The notes beneath the pieces are model-generated. The model worked only from the letters and a program-made list of their open reading frames with translations. It was not told the origin of the DNA and searched no databases. Source: Knoellia subterranea KCTC 19937 (lineage in GTDB: Bacteria > Actinomycetota > Actinomycetes > Actinomycetales > Dermatophilaceae). Taken from it: DNA of 64,000 nucleotides. The position numbers and the translations under genes are program-made. The DNA is taken from contig NZ_AVPK01000001.1 of assembly GCF_000768685.1 (NCBI RefSeq), positions 496,001 to 560,000 on the forward strand, in the 5' to 3' direction. Shown here in pieces: positions 56,886-64,000 of this stretch (positions are counted from its first letter, which is position 1; every line of letters begins with the position of its first letter).

Positions 56886-57668
56886 GTGCCGACCTATGAC
56901 GACGACCTGCGCCTCGCCCACGTCCTCGCGGACGCCGTGGAGCGGGTGACCGTCTCTCGCTTCCGTGCCGAGGACCTCCACGTGGAGTCCAAGCCCGATC
57001 TGACGCTGGTCAGCGACGCCGATCGGAGCGCCGAGGAACTCGTCCGGGCCCAGCTCAAGCGCACGCGCCCGCGGGACGCCGTCATCGGTGAGGAGATGGA
57101 GACCACGGGCCACGGTCCGCGCCAGTGGGTCATCGACCCGATCGACGGCACGCACAACTTCGTGCGAGGTGTGCCCGTGTGGGCCACGCTCATCGGCCTC
57201 ATCGATGACGGCAAGCCGGTGCTCGGCCTCGTCGCCGCACCGGCGCTCAACCGTCGCTGGTGGGCCGCGGTGGGCAGTGGCGCGTGGGCCGGTCGCAGCC
57301 TCACCTCCGCCAAGCGGATCTCCGTGTCCAGGGTTGCCAAGGTCTCCGACGCTTCGCTGTCCTACAGCTCCGCGCGGTCGTGGGAGGCCGTCGGTCGCCA
57401 GGAGTCACTGCTCGACCTCGCCCGCGACTGCTGGCGCGAGCGTGCTTTCGGGGATTTCTGGTCCTACATGCTCCTCGCCGAAGGAGCGGTGGACATCGCG
57501 ACCGAGCCGGAGCTCAACCTCCACGACATGGTGGCGCTCGTCCCCATCGTCACGGAGGCGGGCGGCCGCTTCACGTCGCTCAAGGGCGAGGACGGGCCGT
57601 TCGGCGGCAACGCCGTGGCGACCAATGGCCTGCTGCACGACGAGGTCCTGTCCCGCATCGGGCTGTGA
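56886..57668 (+). CDS. hisN: inositol-monophosphatase-family phosphatase, probably histidinol-phosphatase
   Basis: 260 residues. IMPase-family metal site: VIGEEMETT (near 62), WVIDPIDGTHNFVRG (near 82) and the distal Asp in FWSYMLLAEGAVDIATEP (near 200). In actinobacteria the family-member beside aroA/rsgA/sigR is usually HisN (histidine synthesis, histidinol-phosphate to histidinol); the sequence alone does not exclude other sugar phosphates. GTG 56886 is preferred over GTG 56877 because of the TACGGT spacing. Confidence 0.85.
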   Translation: MPTYDDDLRLAHVLADAVERVTVSRFRAEDLHVESKPDLTLVSDADRSAEELVRAQLKRTRPRDAVIGEEMETTGHGPRQWVIDPIDGTHNFVRGVPVWATLIGLIDDGKPVLGLVAAPALNRRWWAAVGSGAWAGRSLTSAKRISVSRVAKVSDASLSYSSARSWEAVGRQESLLDLARDCWRERAFGDFWSYMLLAEGAVDIATEPELNLHDMVALVPIVTEAGGRFTSLKGEDGPFGGNAVATNGLLHDEVLSRIGL

Positions 57669-57677
57669 CGCCGGGGC

Positions 57678-59036
57678 TCAGTTCGGGACGACTGTCACCG
57701 AGCCGAGTTCCAGACCTTCGATGCCGTCGCGCAGCGACGCCGCGTCCCCGACCACGACGATGACCCACTCCCCCGTCACGACTTCGGCGTATGCCGTCCG
57801 CAACCGTTCGTCGTCCAGCTCACCCATGCGTTGCAGCGTCCGTGTCTGGAAGTCGAGGGGAAGGTGCTCGATGGCCAGCGCAGAGGCCTCGTCCGCAACT
57901 GCGTCCGCCGTGGCATAGCGCCCCGGTGCGGTTTGGACGACGAAGTCGATGCCAGAGCGAATCTCCCTGTCCGAGAACCCTTCTCGCGCCTTCGCCAGGA
58001 TGTCCACCAGGAGCCGGAGGGCATCGACGGTGGCATCGGCTCGCACTGAGCCCGAGGTCACGAAGGACCCTCCCCGGGCACGCGGCCGGAACCCCGCACG
58101 GATGCCGTAGGTGTAGCCCTTGTCCTCGCGCAGCACCGCGTCGACACGTGCGCTCGGCGATCCCCCGACGATGAAGGACAAGACGGGGTAGGGCTCCCAG
58201 CCCGACGGCGCGGAACGGTCGGGTCCGGGTGCGGCGACGATGAGTTCGCTCTGGACCGAGCCGGGCCGGTCCACGAGGACGACCCGGGTCCCCCCTCCAG
58301 CCGGGAGCGGCGCCCGAACCGGGGACGGCTCCACGTGCGAGGAGTTGTGCCAGGACCCCAGGCCGGTCTCGACGACGTGCGGGACGTCGAGTCCGGTGAG
58401 ATCCCCGGCCACGACAAGAGTCGCGCCCCGAGGCCCGACGTGGGCCCGGTGGAACTCCACGATGTCGTCGCGGGTCAGGGCCCTGATCGACGCGACCGTT
58501 CCCCCTGTCGGGCGGGATGCCCGTTCGGAGGATGCCCAGAGTTGCGACGTCATCTCGCGGGCTCCACGGTGAGGTGCCGAGGCGCGCTCCTGCTCGATCT
58601 CGGCGAGGCGGCTCCGGAGGATGCGCCGCACCTCCGCCTCGGGGAATGCCGGCTCCGCGAGGGCCTGCCGCATCAGATCGAGCGCCTGCGGCAGGAACCG
58701 CTGTGGCACGTCGACGTCGACGCTCAGCGCGCCATCGGTGACCGATGCCCCGAGGACCATGCCGGTCCGCTCCATCAGCTCGGCGAACTCGTCGCTCGTG
58801 TGCTGAGCCGTGCCCTCGTCGAGCAGTCGCGCCGTCATCACCGCGACACCCTCCCGGTCCAGCGGCTCGTCTGCGAGGGACAGGGGCACGACGAGACGCA
58901 AGGAGATCACGTACTGGCCGGGAACGGCATACGAAAGAACGCGAATTCCGTTGTCCGTCAGGGACTCTGACGGCATCGGGAAGGCCCAGGCCTCGGGAGG
59001 CGTGACGTCCGGGCGGGGCAGTGCGGCGGCGCTCAC
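57678..59036 (-). CDS. M16-family peptidase-like protein, probably inactive subunit
   Basis: 452 residues, two M16 domains. The HxxEH zinc motif is absent; the C-terminal half keeps the YGIRAGFRPR-type R/Y segment (near 330) found in M16 partners. It resembles the regulatory subunit of M16B heterodimers, with the catalytic subunit encoded immediately upstream. GTG 59036 overlaps the partner's stop (GTGA), forcing equal synthesis. Confidence 0.88.
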   Translation of the reverse strand: MSAAALPRPDVTPPEAWAFPMPSESLTDNGIRVLSYAVPGQYVISLRLVVPLSLADEPLDREGVAVMTARLLDEGTAQHTSDEFAELMERTGMVLGASVTDGALSVDVDVPQRFLPQALDLMRQALAEPAFPEAEVRRILRSRLAEIEQERASAPHRGAREMTSQLWASSERASRPTGGTVASIRALTRDDIVEFHRAHVGPRGATLVVAGDLTGLDVPHVVETGLGSWHNSSHVEPSPVRAPLPAGGGTRVVLVDRPGSVQSELIVAAPGPDRSAPSGWEPYPVLSFIVGGSPSARVDAVLREDKGYTYGIRAGFRPRARGGSFVTSGSVRADATVDALRLLVDILAKAREGFSDREIRSGIDFVVQTAPGRYATADAVADEASALAIEHLPLDFQTRTLQRMGELDDERLRTAYAEVVTGEWVIVVVGDAASLRDGIEGLELGSVTVVPN

Positions 59037-60319
59037 GCGACCTCCTCCGTGTCGACTTCGGCGAGATAGGCGACCACGGCTCGACTCTCGGGACGCAGCC
59101 ATTGGGCAGCCGCGGCGCGCACCTGCTCGGGTGTGACCGCGCGGAGTCGGTCGAGGTGTGTGTTGATGAGCTGGGGCTCACCGTGGAGGAGCGCGTAGTG
59201 GGACAGGGCGTCGGCACGCTCCTCCTGACTCGCGAGCATGGACAGCCACGAACGTTCGGCCTGGGCGAGGGCGGCTTCCAGCTCCGCCTCGGTGGGCCCT
59301 TCGACGGCGAAGCGCTCGAACTCCTCGAGCAGGGCGGACTCGACACTGGTGGCATCGGCCTCGGTGGCGACATCGACGACGACGAAGCCGAGCGAGACAC
59401 CGTCGACGAAGCCCCACGACGTGGCGTGCACGCCGAGCGCGGTCTGCTCCTTGCGGACGAGGCGACGCACGAGTCGCGAGGACGCCAGACCGCCGAGTGC
59501 GTCAAGTGCCAGGCTCGCAGCCGCGAACTCCTCGGTCTCGTCGACCGGGAGCCGGAAGGCGATGTGCAGGCGGTCGTTGGGCACCTCTTCGCGGCGCTCC
59601 ACGCGCACCGGTGCGGTGAGCGGCATCAGGGCGTCGACCGGACCGCGACGTGGTTCGGGATGGGGTGCGATCGGGCCGAAATAGCGTTCCACGAGGGCGA
59701 ATCCGTCGTCGGGCGTGATGTCGCCGCACAACGTCAACACCGTGTTGTCCGGCGCGTAGTGACGACGGAAGAAGGCGTGGACGTCCTCAAGGCTGGCTGC
59801 GTCGAGGTCCTCCATCGAACCGATCGTCGAGTGGTGGTAGGGATGCCCCTCGGGGAAGACCGCGGCATAGACGTCGATGAGCGCGTTGCCGTAGGGCTGG
59901 TTGTCGTAGCGCTGCCGCTTCTCCTCCTTCACGACGTCACGCTGGTTGTCCAGGTTGGCCTGGTTCACGGCGTCGAGGAGATGCCCGTGGCGGTCGACCT
60001 CGAGCCAGAGCGCGAGTTCCAGCGCACCCTTGGGCACGGTCTCGAAGTAGTTCGTGCGGTCGAACCACGTCGTCGCGTTGAGGCGTCCACCCTGAGCCAT
60101 GAGCGCCTCGAAGTGTTCACCGCTCGCAACATTGCGCGACCCCTGGAACATGAGGTGTTCGAAGAGGTGCGCGAAGCCGGTCCGCCCCACCACCTCGTGG
60201 CGTGAGCCCACACCCACCCAGATGTTGACCGTGACGTTGGGGACGCTGGTGTCCGGCGAGACGACGACGCGCAGCCCGTTGGGCAGCGTGCGCTCGTGGA
60301 TCGGGTAGTCGAGCGGCAT
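59033..60319 (-). CDS. M16-family zinc metallopeptidase (catalytic subunit)
   Basis: 428 residues. Inverted zinc motif HLFEHLMFQG (HxxEH, near 51) with the downstream glutamate in LDNQRDVVKEEKRQR (near 130). Expected to degrade peptides in the chamber formed with the downstream non-catalytic partner. No signal peptide, so cytoplasmic. TAGGGT lies 6 nt before ATG 60319. Confidence 0.92.
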   Translation of the reverse strand: MPLDYPIHERTLPNGLRVVVSPDTSVPNVTVNIWVGVGSRHEVVGRTGFAHLFEHLMFQGSRNVASGEHFEALMAQGGRLNATTWFDRTNYFETVPKGALELALWLEVDRHGHLLDAVNQANLDNQRDVVKEEKRQRYDNQPYGNALIDVYAAVFPEGHPYHHSTIGSMEDLDAASLEDVHAFFRRHYAPDNTVLTLCGDITPDDGFALVERYFGPIAPHPEPRRGPVDALMPLTAPVRVERREEVPNDRLHIAFRLPVDETEEFAAASLALDALGGLASSRLVRRLVRKEQTALGVHATSWGFVDGVSLGFVVVDVATEADATSVESALLEEFERFAVEGPTEAELEAALAQAERSWLSMLASQEERADALSHYALLHGEPQLINTHLDRLRAVTPEQVRAAAAQWLRPESRAVVAYLAEVDTEEVA

Positions 60320-60325
60320 GCCGCC

Positions 60326-60331
60326 ACCCTA
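60326..60331 (-). promoter_or_regulatory. -10 box, leaderless transcript of the M16 pair
   Basis: TAGGGT on the minus strand, 6 nt before ATG 60319. Confidence 0.5.
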
Positions 60332-60378
60332 CGTGGCGGGTCGGGCGTCGTTGAGAAACCCTCGCGTATGCCGGCCGC

Positions 60379-61788
60379 TCAGCTCGCGCGTTCGGCCTGC
60401 GGTTCCTGCGTCGTGGCCGCCGGGTCCCCTGCCGGGGCCGGGACGTGATCGGCCTCGACGATGGGCAGCTTGGGGAGGTCCTCGGGCGCCATCGCATTGA
60501 TGATGTTGCGCGCGAGGATCTGCTGCGCGGTCACGGTGCGCTCACCACGACCGCGTCCGATGAAGCTCACGGCCCAGTGGAGGAGGGTCGTGACCCGCTG
60601 CTTGAAGCCGATGAGGTAGACGATGTGGATGCCGAGCCAGAGCAGCCAGGCGAGGAAGCCCGAGAAGCGCAGCTTGCCGACGCTGGCCACGGCGCTGAAC
60701 CGGGAGATCGTCGCCATCGACCCCTTGTCGAAGTACGAGAAGGGTGCCGGGTCGGACTTGCCGTCGAGGCGGGCCTTGAGGTGCTTCGCGGCGTAGCGGG
60801 CGCCCTGGATGGCGACCTGCGCGACACCGGGGAGGTTGTCGAGCGCCATCATGTCGCCCACGACGTAGACGTCGGGTCGGCCCGGCAGGGTGAGATCGGG
60901 GTTGACCTTGACCCGACCTGCGCGGTCGAGCTCGGCGTCCGACTGCTCGGCGAGCATCGCGCCCAGCTCCGAACCCTGCACGCCGGCCGCCCAGACCTTG
61001 GTGGCGGCCTCGATGCGGGCGTGGGTGCCATCGGCCTTCTCGATGTTGATTCCGGTGGCGTCGACGCCGACCACCTTGGTCGCGAGCTCCACCTCGACGC
61101 CCATTCGGGTCAGCCGGTCTCGGGCCGCTCCACCCAGACGGTCACCGAAGGACGGCAGGACCTGCGGAGCCGCATCGACGAGGACGATGCGGGCCTGACG
61201 CGTGTCGATCGCGCGGAAGTCGCGCTTGAGGGTGCGGTGGGCGAGTTCGGCGATCTGGCCGGCCATCTCGACACCCGTTGGTCCTGCGCCGACCACGACG
61301 AAGGTGAGGTAGCGGTCGCGCTCGGCCGGCGCCGTCGCGAGCTCGGCCCACTCGAATGCGCCGAAGATGCGGCCGCGCAGTTCGAGGGCATCGTCGATGC
61401 TCTTCATGCCCGGGGCGTACTCGGCGAACTGGTCGTTGCCGAAGTAGGACTGTCCGGCGCCGGCAGCGACGAGGAGCGTGTCGAACTCGGTCACGGACTC
61501 ACGCCCCAGGACTTCGCTGGTCACGGTCTTGGCATCGAGATCGATGTCCGTGACCGTGCCGAGGATGACCCGAGCGTTCTTCTGCCCCGAGAGGATCTCG
61601 CGCGTGCTGGGCGAGATCGCACCCTCGGACAGGATGCCCGTGGCCACCTGGTAGAGCAGCGGCTGGAAAAGGTGGTGCGTCGTCTTGGCGATCAGGGTCA
61701 CCTCGACGTCCTTGCGACGCTTGAGCGCCTGGGTGCCGAACAGGCCTCCAAAGCCGGAGCCGATGACGACGACGCGATGCGGGGCCAT
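60379..61788 (-). CDS. ndh: type II NADH dehydrogenase
   Basis: 469 residues. Two dinucleotide-binding motifs: VVVIGSGFGGLFGTQ (near 6-20, FAD) and FVVVGAGPTGVEMAGQIAEL (near 165, NADH). C-terminal membrane-association region with FLAWLLWLGIHIVYLIGFKQ (near 385). Transfers electrons from NADH to menaquinone without proton pumping. AGGAGG lies 6 nt before ATG 61788. A hairpin and a 37-codon upstream frame precede it. Confidence 0.93.
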   Translation of the reverse strand: MAPHRVVVIGSGFGGLFGTQALKRRKDVEVTLIAKTTHHLFQPLLYQVATGILSEGAISPSTREILSGQKNARVILGTVTDIDLDAKTVTSEVLGRESVTEFDTLLVAAGAGQSYFGNDQFAEYAPGMKSIDDALELRGRIFGAFEWAELATAPAERDRYLTFVVVGAGPTGVEMAGQIAELAHRTLKRDFRAIDTRQARIVLVDAAPQVLPSFGDRLGGAARDRLTRMGVEVELATKVVGVDATGINIEKADGTHARIEAATKVWAAGVQGSELGAMLAEQSDAELDRAGRVKVNPDLTLPGRPDVYVVGDMMALDNLPGVAQVAIQGARYAAKHLKARLDGKSDPAPFSYFDKGSMATISRFSAVASVGKLRFSGFLAWLLWLGIHIVYLIGFKQRVTTLLHWAVSFIGRGRGERTVTAQQILARNIINAMAPEDLPKLPIVEADHVPAPAGDPAATTQEPQAERAS

Positions 61789-61806
61789 GCTGTGCCTCCT
61801 GGGGCA

Positions 61807-61830
61807 TCACCGCGTGTCGTCACGCGGTGA
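61807..61830. promoter_or_regulatory. hairpin in the ndh leader
   Basis: TCACCGCGTG/CACGCGGTGA, perfect 10-bp stem with a 4-nt loop, ending 19 nt before the ndh ATG and just upstream of its ribosome site. It also overlaps the end of the 37-codon upstream frame (61807-61920). Confidence 0.6.
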
Positions 61831-61920
61831 CCGAACGAGAAACGGCGCGCCGTCAGAGTGACGACACGCCGTTGTGGTGTGGTGCGACCAGTGGTGTGGA
61901 GTCCTGATCGGTGCACCCAT
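61807..61920 (-). CDS. possible 37-residue upstream ORF in the ndh leader (hypothetical)
   Basis: ATG 61920 to TGA 61807, same strand as ndh, ending 18 nt before the ndh start. The product is rich in His, Thr and Arg (MGAPIRTPHHWSHHTTTACR, then HSDGAPFL). No ribosome site is visible; TAGCAT overlaps the ATG. It could be a leader peptide acting on the hairpin at its 3' end, or a chance frame. Confidence 0.25.
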   Translation of the reverse strand: MGAPIRTPHHWSHHTTTACRHSDGAPFLVRSPRDDTR

Positions 61921-62017
61921 GCTATCGGATCTGGACCCACGCTCGACACCATCTCCGCCCTTGGAGGGCGTCTGTCTCATCACACTCCCGCACGGCCGGA
62001 TCGGGCGCCGGACACGC

Positions 62018-62809
62018 TCAGCCCAGGCCGGGCCACTGGGGCGGTCGCTTCTCGGCGAAGGCGCGTACCCCTTCGGCCCGGTCGGCGCTGAAAGCCGTGT
62101 CGTGCCAGCGCGCGTCCTCGACGTCGAGACCCTCGTCGAGCGGGAGGTCGAGGCCAACCCTCATGGCGGCCTTCGCGTTGCGCACACCGACCGGAGAGTG
62201 GCCGGCGATCGTGGCGGCCAGCTCGAGCGCAGCCTCCCGGGCGTCGGTCACGAGCCGGTCGGCAAGTCCGATGCGATAGGCCTCCGCCGCGTCCAACCGG
62301 CGTGCTGTGAAGACCACGTCCGCGGCCCGCGACCAGCCGACCCGTCGAGCGAGAAGTTGGGTGCCACCGGCACCGGGGATGACACCCACCGAGACCTCGG
62401 GCAGAGCGAAGACTGCACCCTCCCCCGCGACGATGAGGTCGCAGGTCAACGCAAGTTCGCAGCCGCCACCCATGGCGAACCCACCGACGGCTGCGACCGT
62501 CGGCACCGGCAGGTCGAGCAGTGCCCGGTACGCGACCCGGTTGCCCGGTCGTTGGGCCCGGAGCTCGTCATCGCTGAGACCGTTGCGCTCCTTGAGATCC
62601 GCGCCGACGCAGAAGGCCCTGGGGTGGCTCGAGGTGAGCACGACGGCCCGAACCGACACATCCGCGCGCAGGGTCTCCCCCACCTCCCGCAGCGCCGTGG
62701 CCATGGCCGTCGAAACGGCATTCATCGCCTCCGGTCGATCGAGGACCACCTCGGCCACACCATTGGGGTGACGCTCGAGTCGGATGAGGGATGTCGTCGC
62801 GGTCGTCAT
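62018..62809 (-). CDS. enoyl-CoA hydratase/isomerase family protein
   Basis: 263 residues, crotonase fold. Oxyanion-hole segments SHPRAFCVGADLKERN (near 62) and AAVGGFAMGGGCELALTCDL (near 105), catalytic-region Glu in ALPEVSVGVIPGAGGTQLL (near 135). Hydrates enoyl-CoAs or performs a related crotonase reaction; the specific substrate is unknown. ATG 62809 (MTTATTS) is chosen because AACAAT lies 7 nt upstream; an ATG three codons earlier would overlap that element. Confidence 0.9.
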   Translation of the reverse strand: MTTATTSLIRLERHPNGVAEVVLDRPEAMNAVSTAMATALREVGETLRADVSVRAVVLTSSHPRAFCVGADLKERNGLSDDELRAQRPGNRVAYRALLDLPVPTVAAVGGFAMGGGCELALTCDLIVAGEGAVFALPEVSVGVIPGAGGTQLLARRVGWSRAADVVFTARRLDAAEAYRIGLADRLVTDAREAALELAATIAGHSPVGVRNAKAAMRVGLDLPLDEGLDVEDARWHDTAFSADRAEGVRAFAEKRPPQWPGLG

Positions 62810-62862
62810 GCCGCCCATTGTTCACAAGGGCCTGCCTCATCAAGCACGTCTGCCCCGACAAA

Positions 62863-62898
62863 CGACAAAGGACCTACGTTGCCGTAGGTCCTTTGTCG
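62863..62898. terminator. terminator after the initiator tRNA
   Basis: Perfect 16-bp stem (62863-62878 with 62883-62898), loop TTGC, with AAAG/CTTT near the base. On the minus strand it follows the tRNA by 22 nt. Confidence 0.85.
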
Positions 62899-62920
62899 TC
62901 GATGTCTCGCGACATCACAT

Positions 62921-62997
62921 TGGTAGCGGGGGCAGGATTTGAACCTGCGACCTCCGGGTTATGAGCCCGGCGAGCTACCGAGCTGCTCCACCCCGCG
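62921..62997 (-). tRNA. initiator tRNA-fMet (anticodon CAT)
   Basis: 77 nt including encoded CCA. Acceptor CGCGGGG with an unpaired first base (C1 opposite U72), three consecutive G-C pairs (GGG/CCC) closing the anticodon stem around CTCATAA, and T loop TTCAAAT. These are initiator features. Confidence 0.95.
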
Positions 62998-63067
62998 TCG
63001 GGTGAGTGACCTTGCGGCCTCTCGGTACCCCTAGGTTACGTGACGGTGGCGTGAGCGCCAAATCGGT

Positions 63068-64000
63068 TCAGGGAGAAGGGCTTGGCGTCGGTGTCGGAGT
63101 CGCGCTTCCGGACGGTGCGGGCGTCTGGGTGAGCTGCGGGCTCAGCGCAGCAGCCCTGGCAATGGCGTCCTGGAGATCCTTCTGCGCTTCACCGTATGCC
63201 GCGAAGTCACCCTTCTTGAGTGCCGCCTGACCGGCGGCGTTGGCCGCCTCGATGTCACGGATCACCTCGGCCAACTGGGCGCTCGGTGGCGTGGTCGTGG
63301 GAGTGCCCGGTGTGGTGGGCGTCGGAGTTTCCGTTCCTGTTCCACTGTCGCCCGCGGTCGCTCCCGAGTTGCCACCGAAGAGGCCATCGAGGGCCTGGTC
63401 GAGCGTCTCGCCCCACGCGATGCGCTTGCCGAAGACCGCCACGGTGGCCTTGTTCTGGGGGAACGAACCACCCTCTCGCGACGCCTGCACATACATCGGC
63501 TGGACGTACAGCAGGCCCTCCCCGACGGGCAGGGTGAGGAGGTTGCCGTACGTCAGCTGCTTGCCGGACTGGCGGTTCTGCGCGATGAACTGGCTGAGGT
63601 TGAGCGGTTCGGACGGGCTCTGCGACCGCGCCGTCGAGACCTCGATCTGGTTCTGGACCTGACCCGGGCCGTCGACGGCGGAGTTGCGAGGCAGCTCGAG
63701 CAGCCGCATCTTGCCGTAACTCTCGGCCGGCTTGCCCTCGCTCGATCCGGCGTCGGCATCAACCGCGAGGAAGCCGCGAAGGATCTCTCGACCGCTTCCG
63801 GCCGGGATGAACGTCGAGGTGAGCGAGAACGCCGGCGCCTGCTGGTCCGGCATGGCCAGCGACTGGTAGTAGACCGGCTGGTCCTGCGTCGCGTGCGTCG
63901 GGTCCTTCGGCACGCTCCAGAAGTCGCCACCGCCGTAGAACGAGTCGGCGTCGGTGACGTGGTAGCGGGCGAGCAACTGGCGCTGGACCTTGAAGAGGTC
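63068..64000 (-). CDS. UPF0182-family membrane protein (partial; N-terminus beyond window)
   Basis: C-terminal 310 residues; the frame stays open to the window end (DLFKVQRQLLARYHVTDADS at the edge). Family features: FYGGGDFWSVPKDP, LVPVGEG-like LTLPVGEGLLYVQPMYVQ (near the middle) and KIAWG-type FGKRIAWGETLDQAL. The visible part is the extracytoplasmic region; the several N-terminal membrane helices lie outside. The end is a Thr/Pro-rich linker, a short helical segment (AAGQAALKKGDFAAYGEAQK) and a TPTPTPSPSP tail. Function of the family is unknown. Confidence 0.88.
   Translation of the reverse strand, partial: DLFKVQRQLLARYHVTDADSFYGGGDFWSVPKDPTHATQDQPVYYQSLAMPDQQAPAFSLTSTFIPAGSGREILRGFLAVDADAGSSEGKPAESYGKMRLLELPRNSAVDGPGQVQNQIEVSTARSQSPSEPLNLSQFIAQNRQSGKQLTYGNLLTLPVGEGLLYVQPMYVQASREGGSFPQNKATVAVFGKRIAWGETLDQALDGLFGGNSGATAGDSGTGTETPTPTTPGTPTTTPPSAQLAEVIRDIEAANAAGQAALKKGDFAAYGEAQKDLQDAIARAAALSPQLTQTPAPSGSATPTPTPSPSP

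Overview
The window is high-GC DNA (about 70 % by eye, not computed) from an actinobacterium. The evidence is a Kgd-type fused 2-oxoglutarate decarboxylase/dehydrogenase, a sigR-rsrA pair, a nickel superoxide dismutase with its maturation protease, a 24-residue bL37-like ribosomal protein, a Rho with a long disordered insert, and an initiator tRNA of actinobacterial type. The gene content and the style of the promoters would fit the Intrasporangiaceae (Janibacter, Knoellia, Tetrasphaera and relatives), but that placement is inference. Most of the window is core chromosome, densely packed, with many 1-8 nt gene overlaps.

Layout. 1-1.4 kb: start of the F0F1 ATP synthase operon (two small membrane proteins and atpB, cut by the window edge), with a perfect TGTGA-N6-TCACA (Crp/GlxR-type) site in front. 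1.6-3 kb: polyprenyl glycosylphosphotransferase. 3-7.6 kb: rpmE, prfA, prmC, the Sua5/TsaC gene and glyA, with a 24-residue membrane microprotein between. 7.8-10.6 kb: a DUF559-like gene bracketed by two almost identical palindromes, then a PLP-dependent Cys/Met enzyme divergent from an Lrp/AsnC regulator. 10.6-12.7 kb: amino-acid permease and GNAT acetyltransferase. 12.8-21.5 kb: argS-lysA-hom-thrC-thrB-rho, the aspartate-family block common in actinobacteria. 21.5-24.7 kb: response regulator, tRNA-Arg(CCG) with a duplicated 3' end, and two CNNM/CBS membrane proteins. 24.8-30.7 kb: ABC exporter and kgd. 30.8-35.8 kb: secreted fibronectin-III/repeat protein, a DUF6104-like protein, SGNH hydrolase, quinone-oxidoreductase-like protein, and homocysteine S-methyltransferase. 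35.8-39.2 kb: the four dTDP-L-rhamnose genes. 39.2-44.4 kb: malic enzyme, sodX-sodN, a 45-residue exported peptide followed by two membrane HD proteins, and bL37. 44.4-50.5 kb: rsrA-sigR, ferritin, hydrolase, SRAP protein, DoxX-like protein, aroA and rsgA. 50.6-56.7 kb: complete oligopeptide ABC importer. 56.9-64 kb: hisN-type phosphatase, paired M16 peptidases, NDH-2, enoyl-CoA hydratase, initiator tRNA, and the end of a UPF0182 protein.

The most striking signal is not a gene. The octamer GTATGCCG / CGGCATAC occurs 35 times by hand count, against roughly two expected from composition. It has no strand bias, lies in several reading frames at the cost of rare codons (TAT, ATA, CAT), and appears three times as an inverted pair forming a hairpin between or after genes. 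This is the pattern of DNA uptake sequences in Neisseria and Pasteurellaceae. I know of no such element described in Actinobacteria.

A second recurring pattern is TAnnnT followed 6-8 nt later by ATG or GTG in front of about fifteen genes, indicating leaderless transcripts. I used it to choose several start codons.
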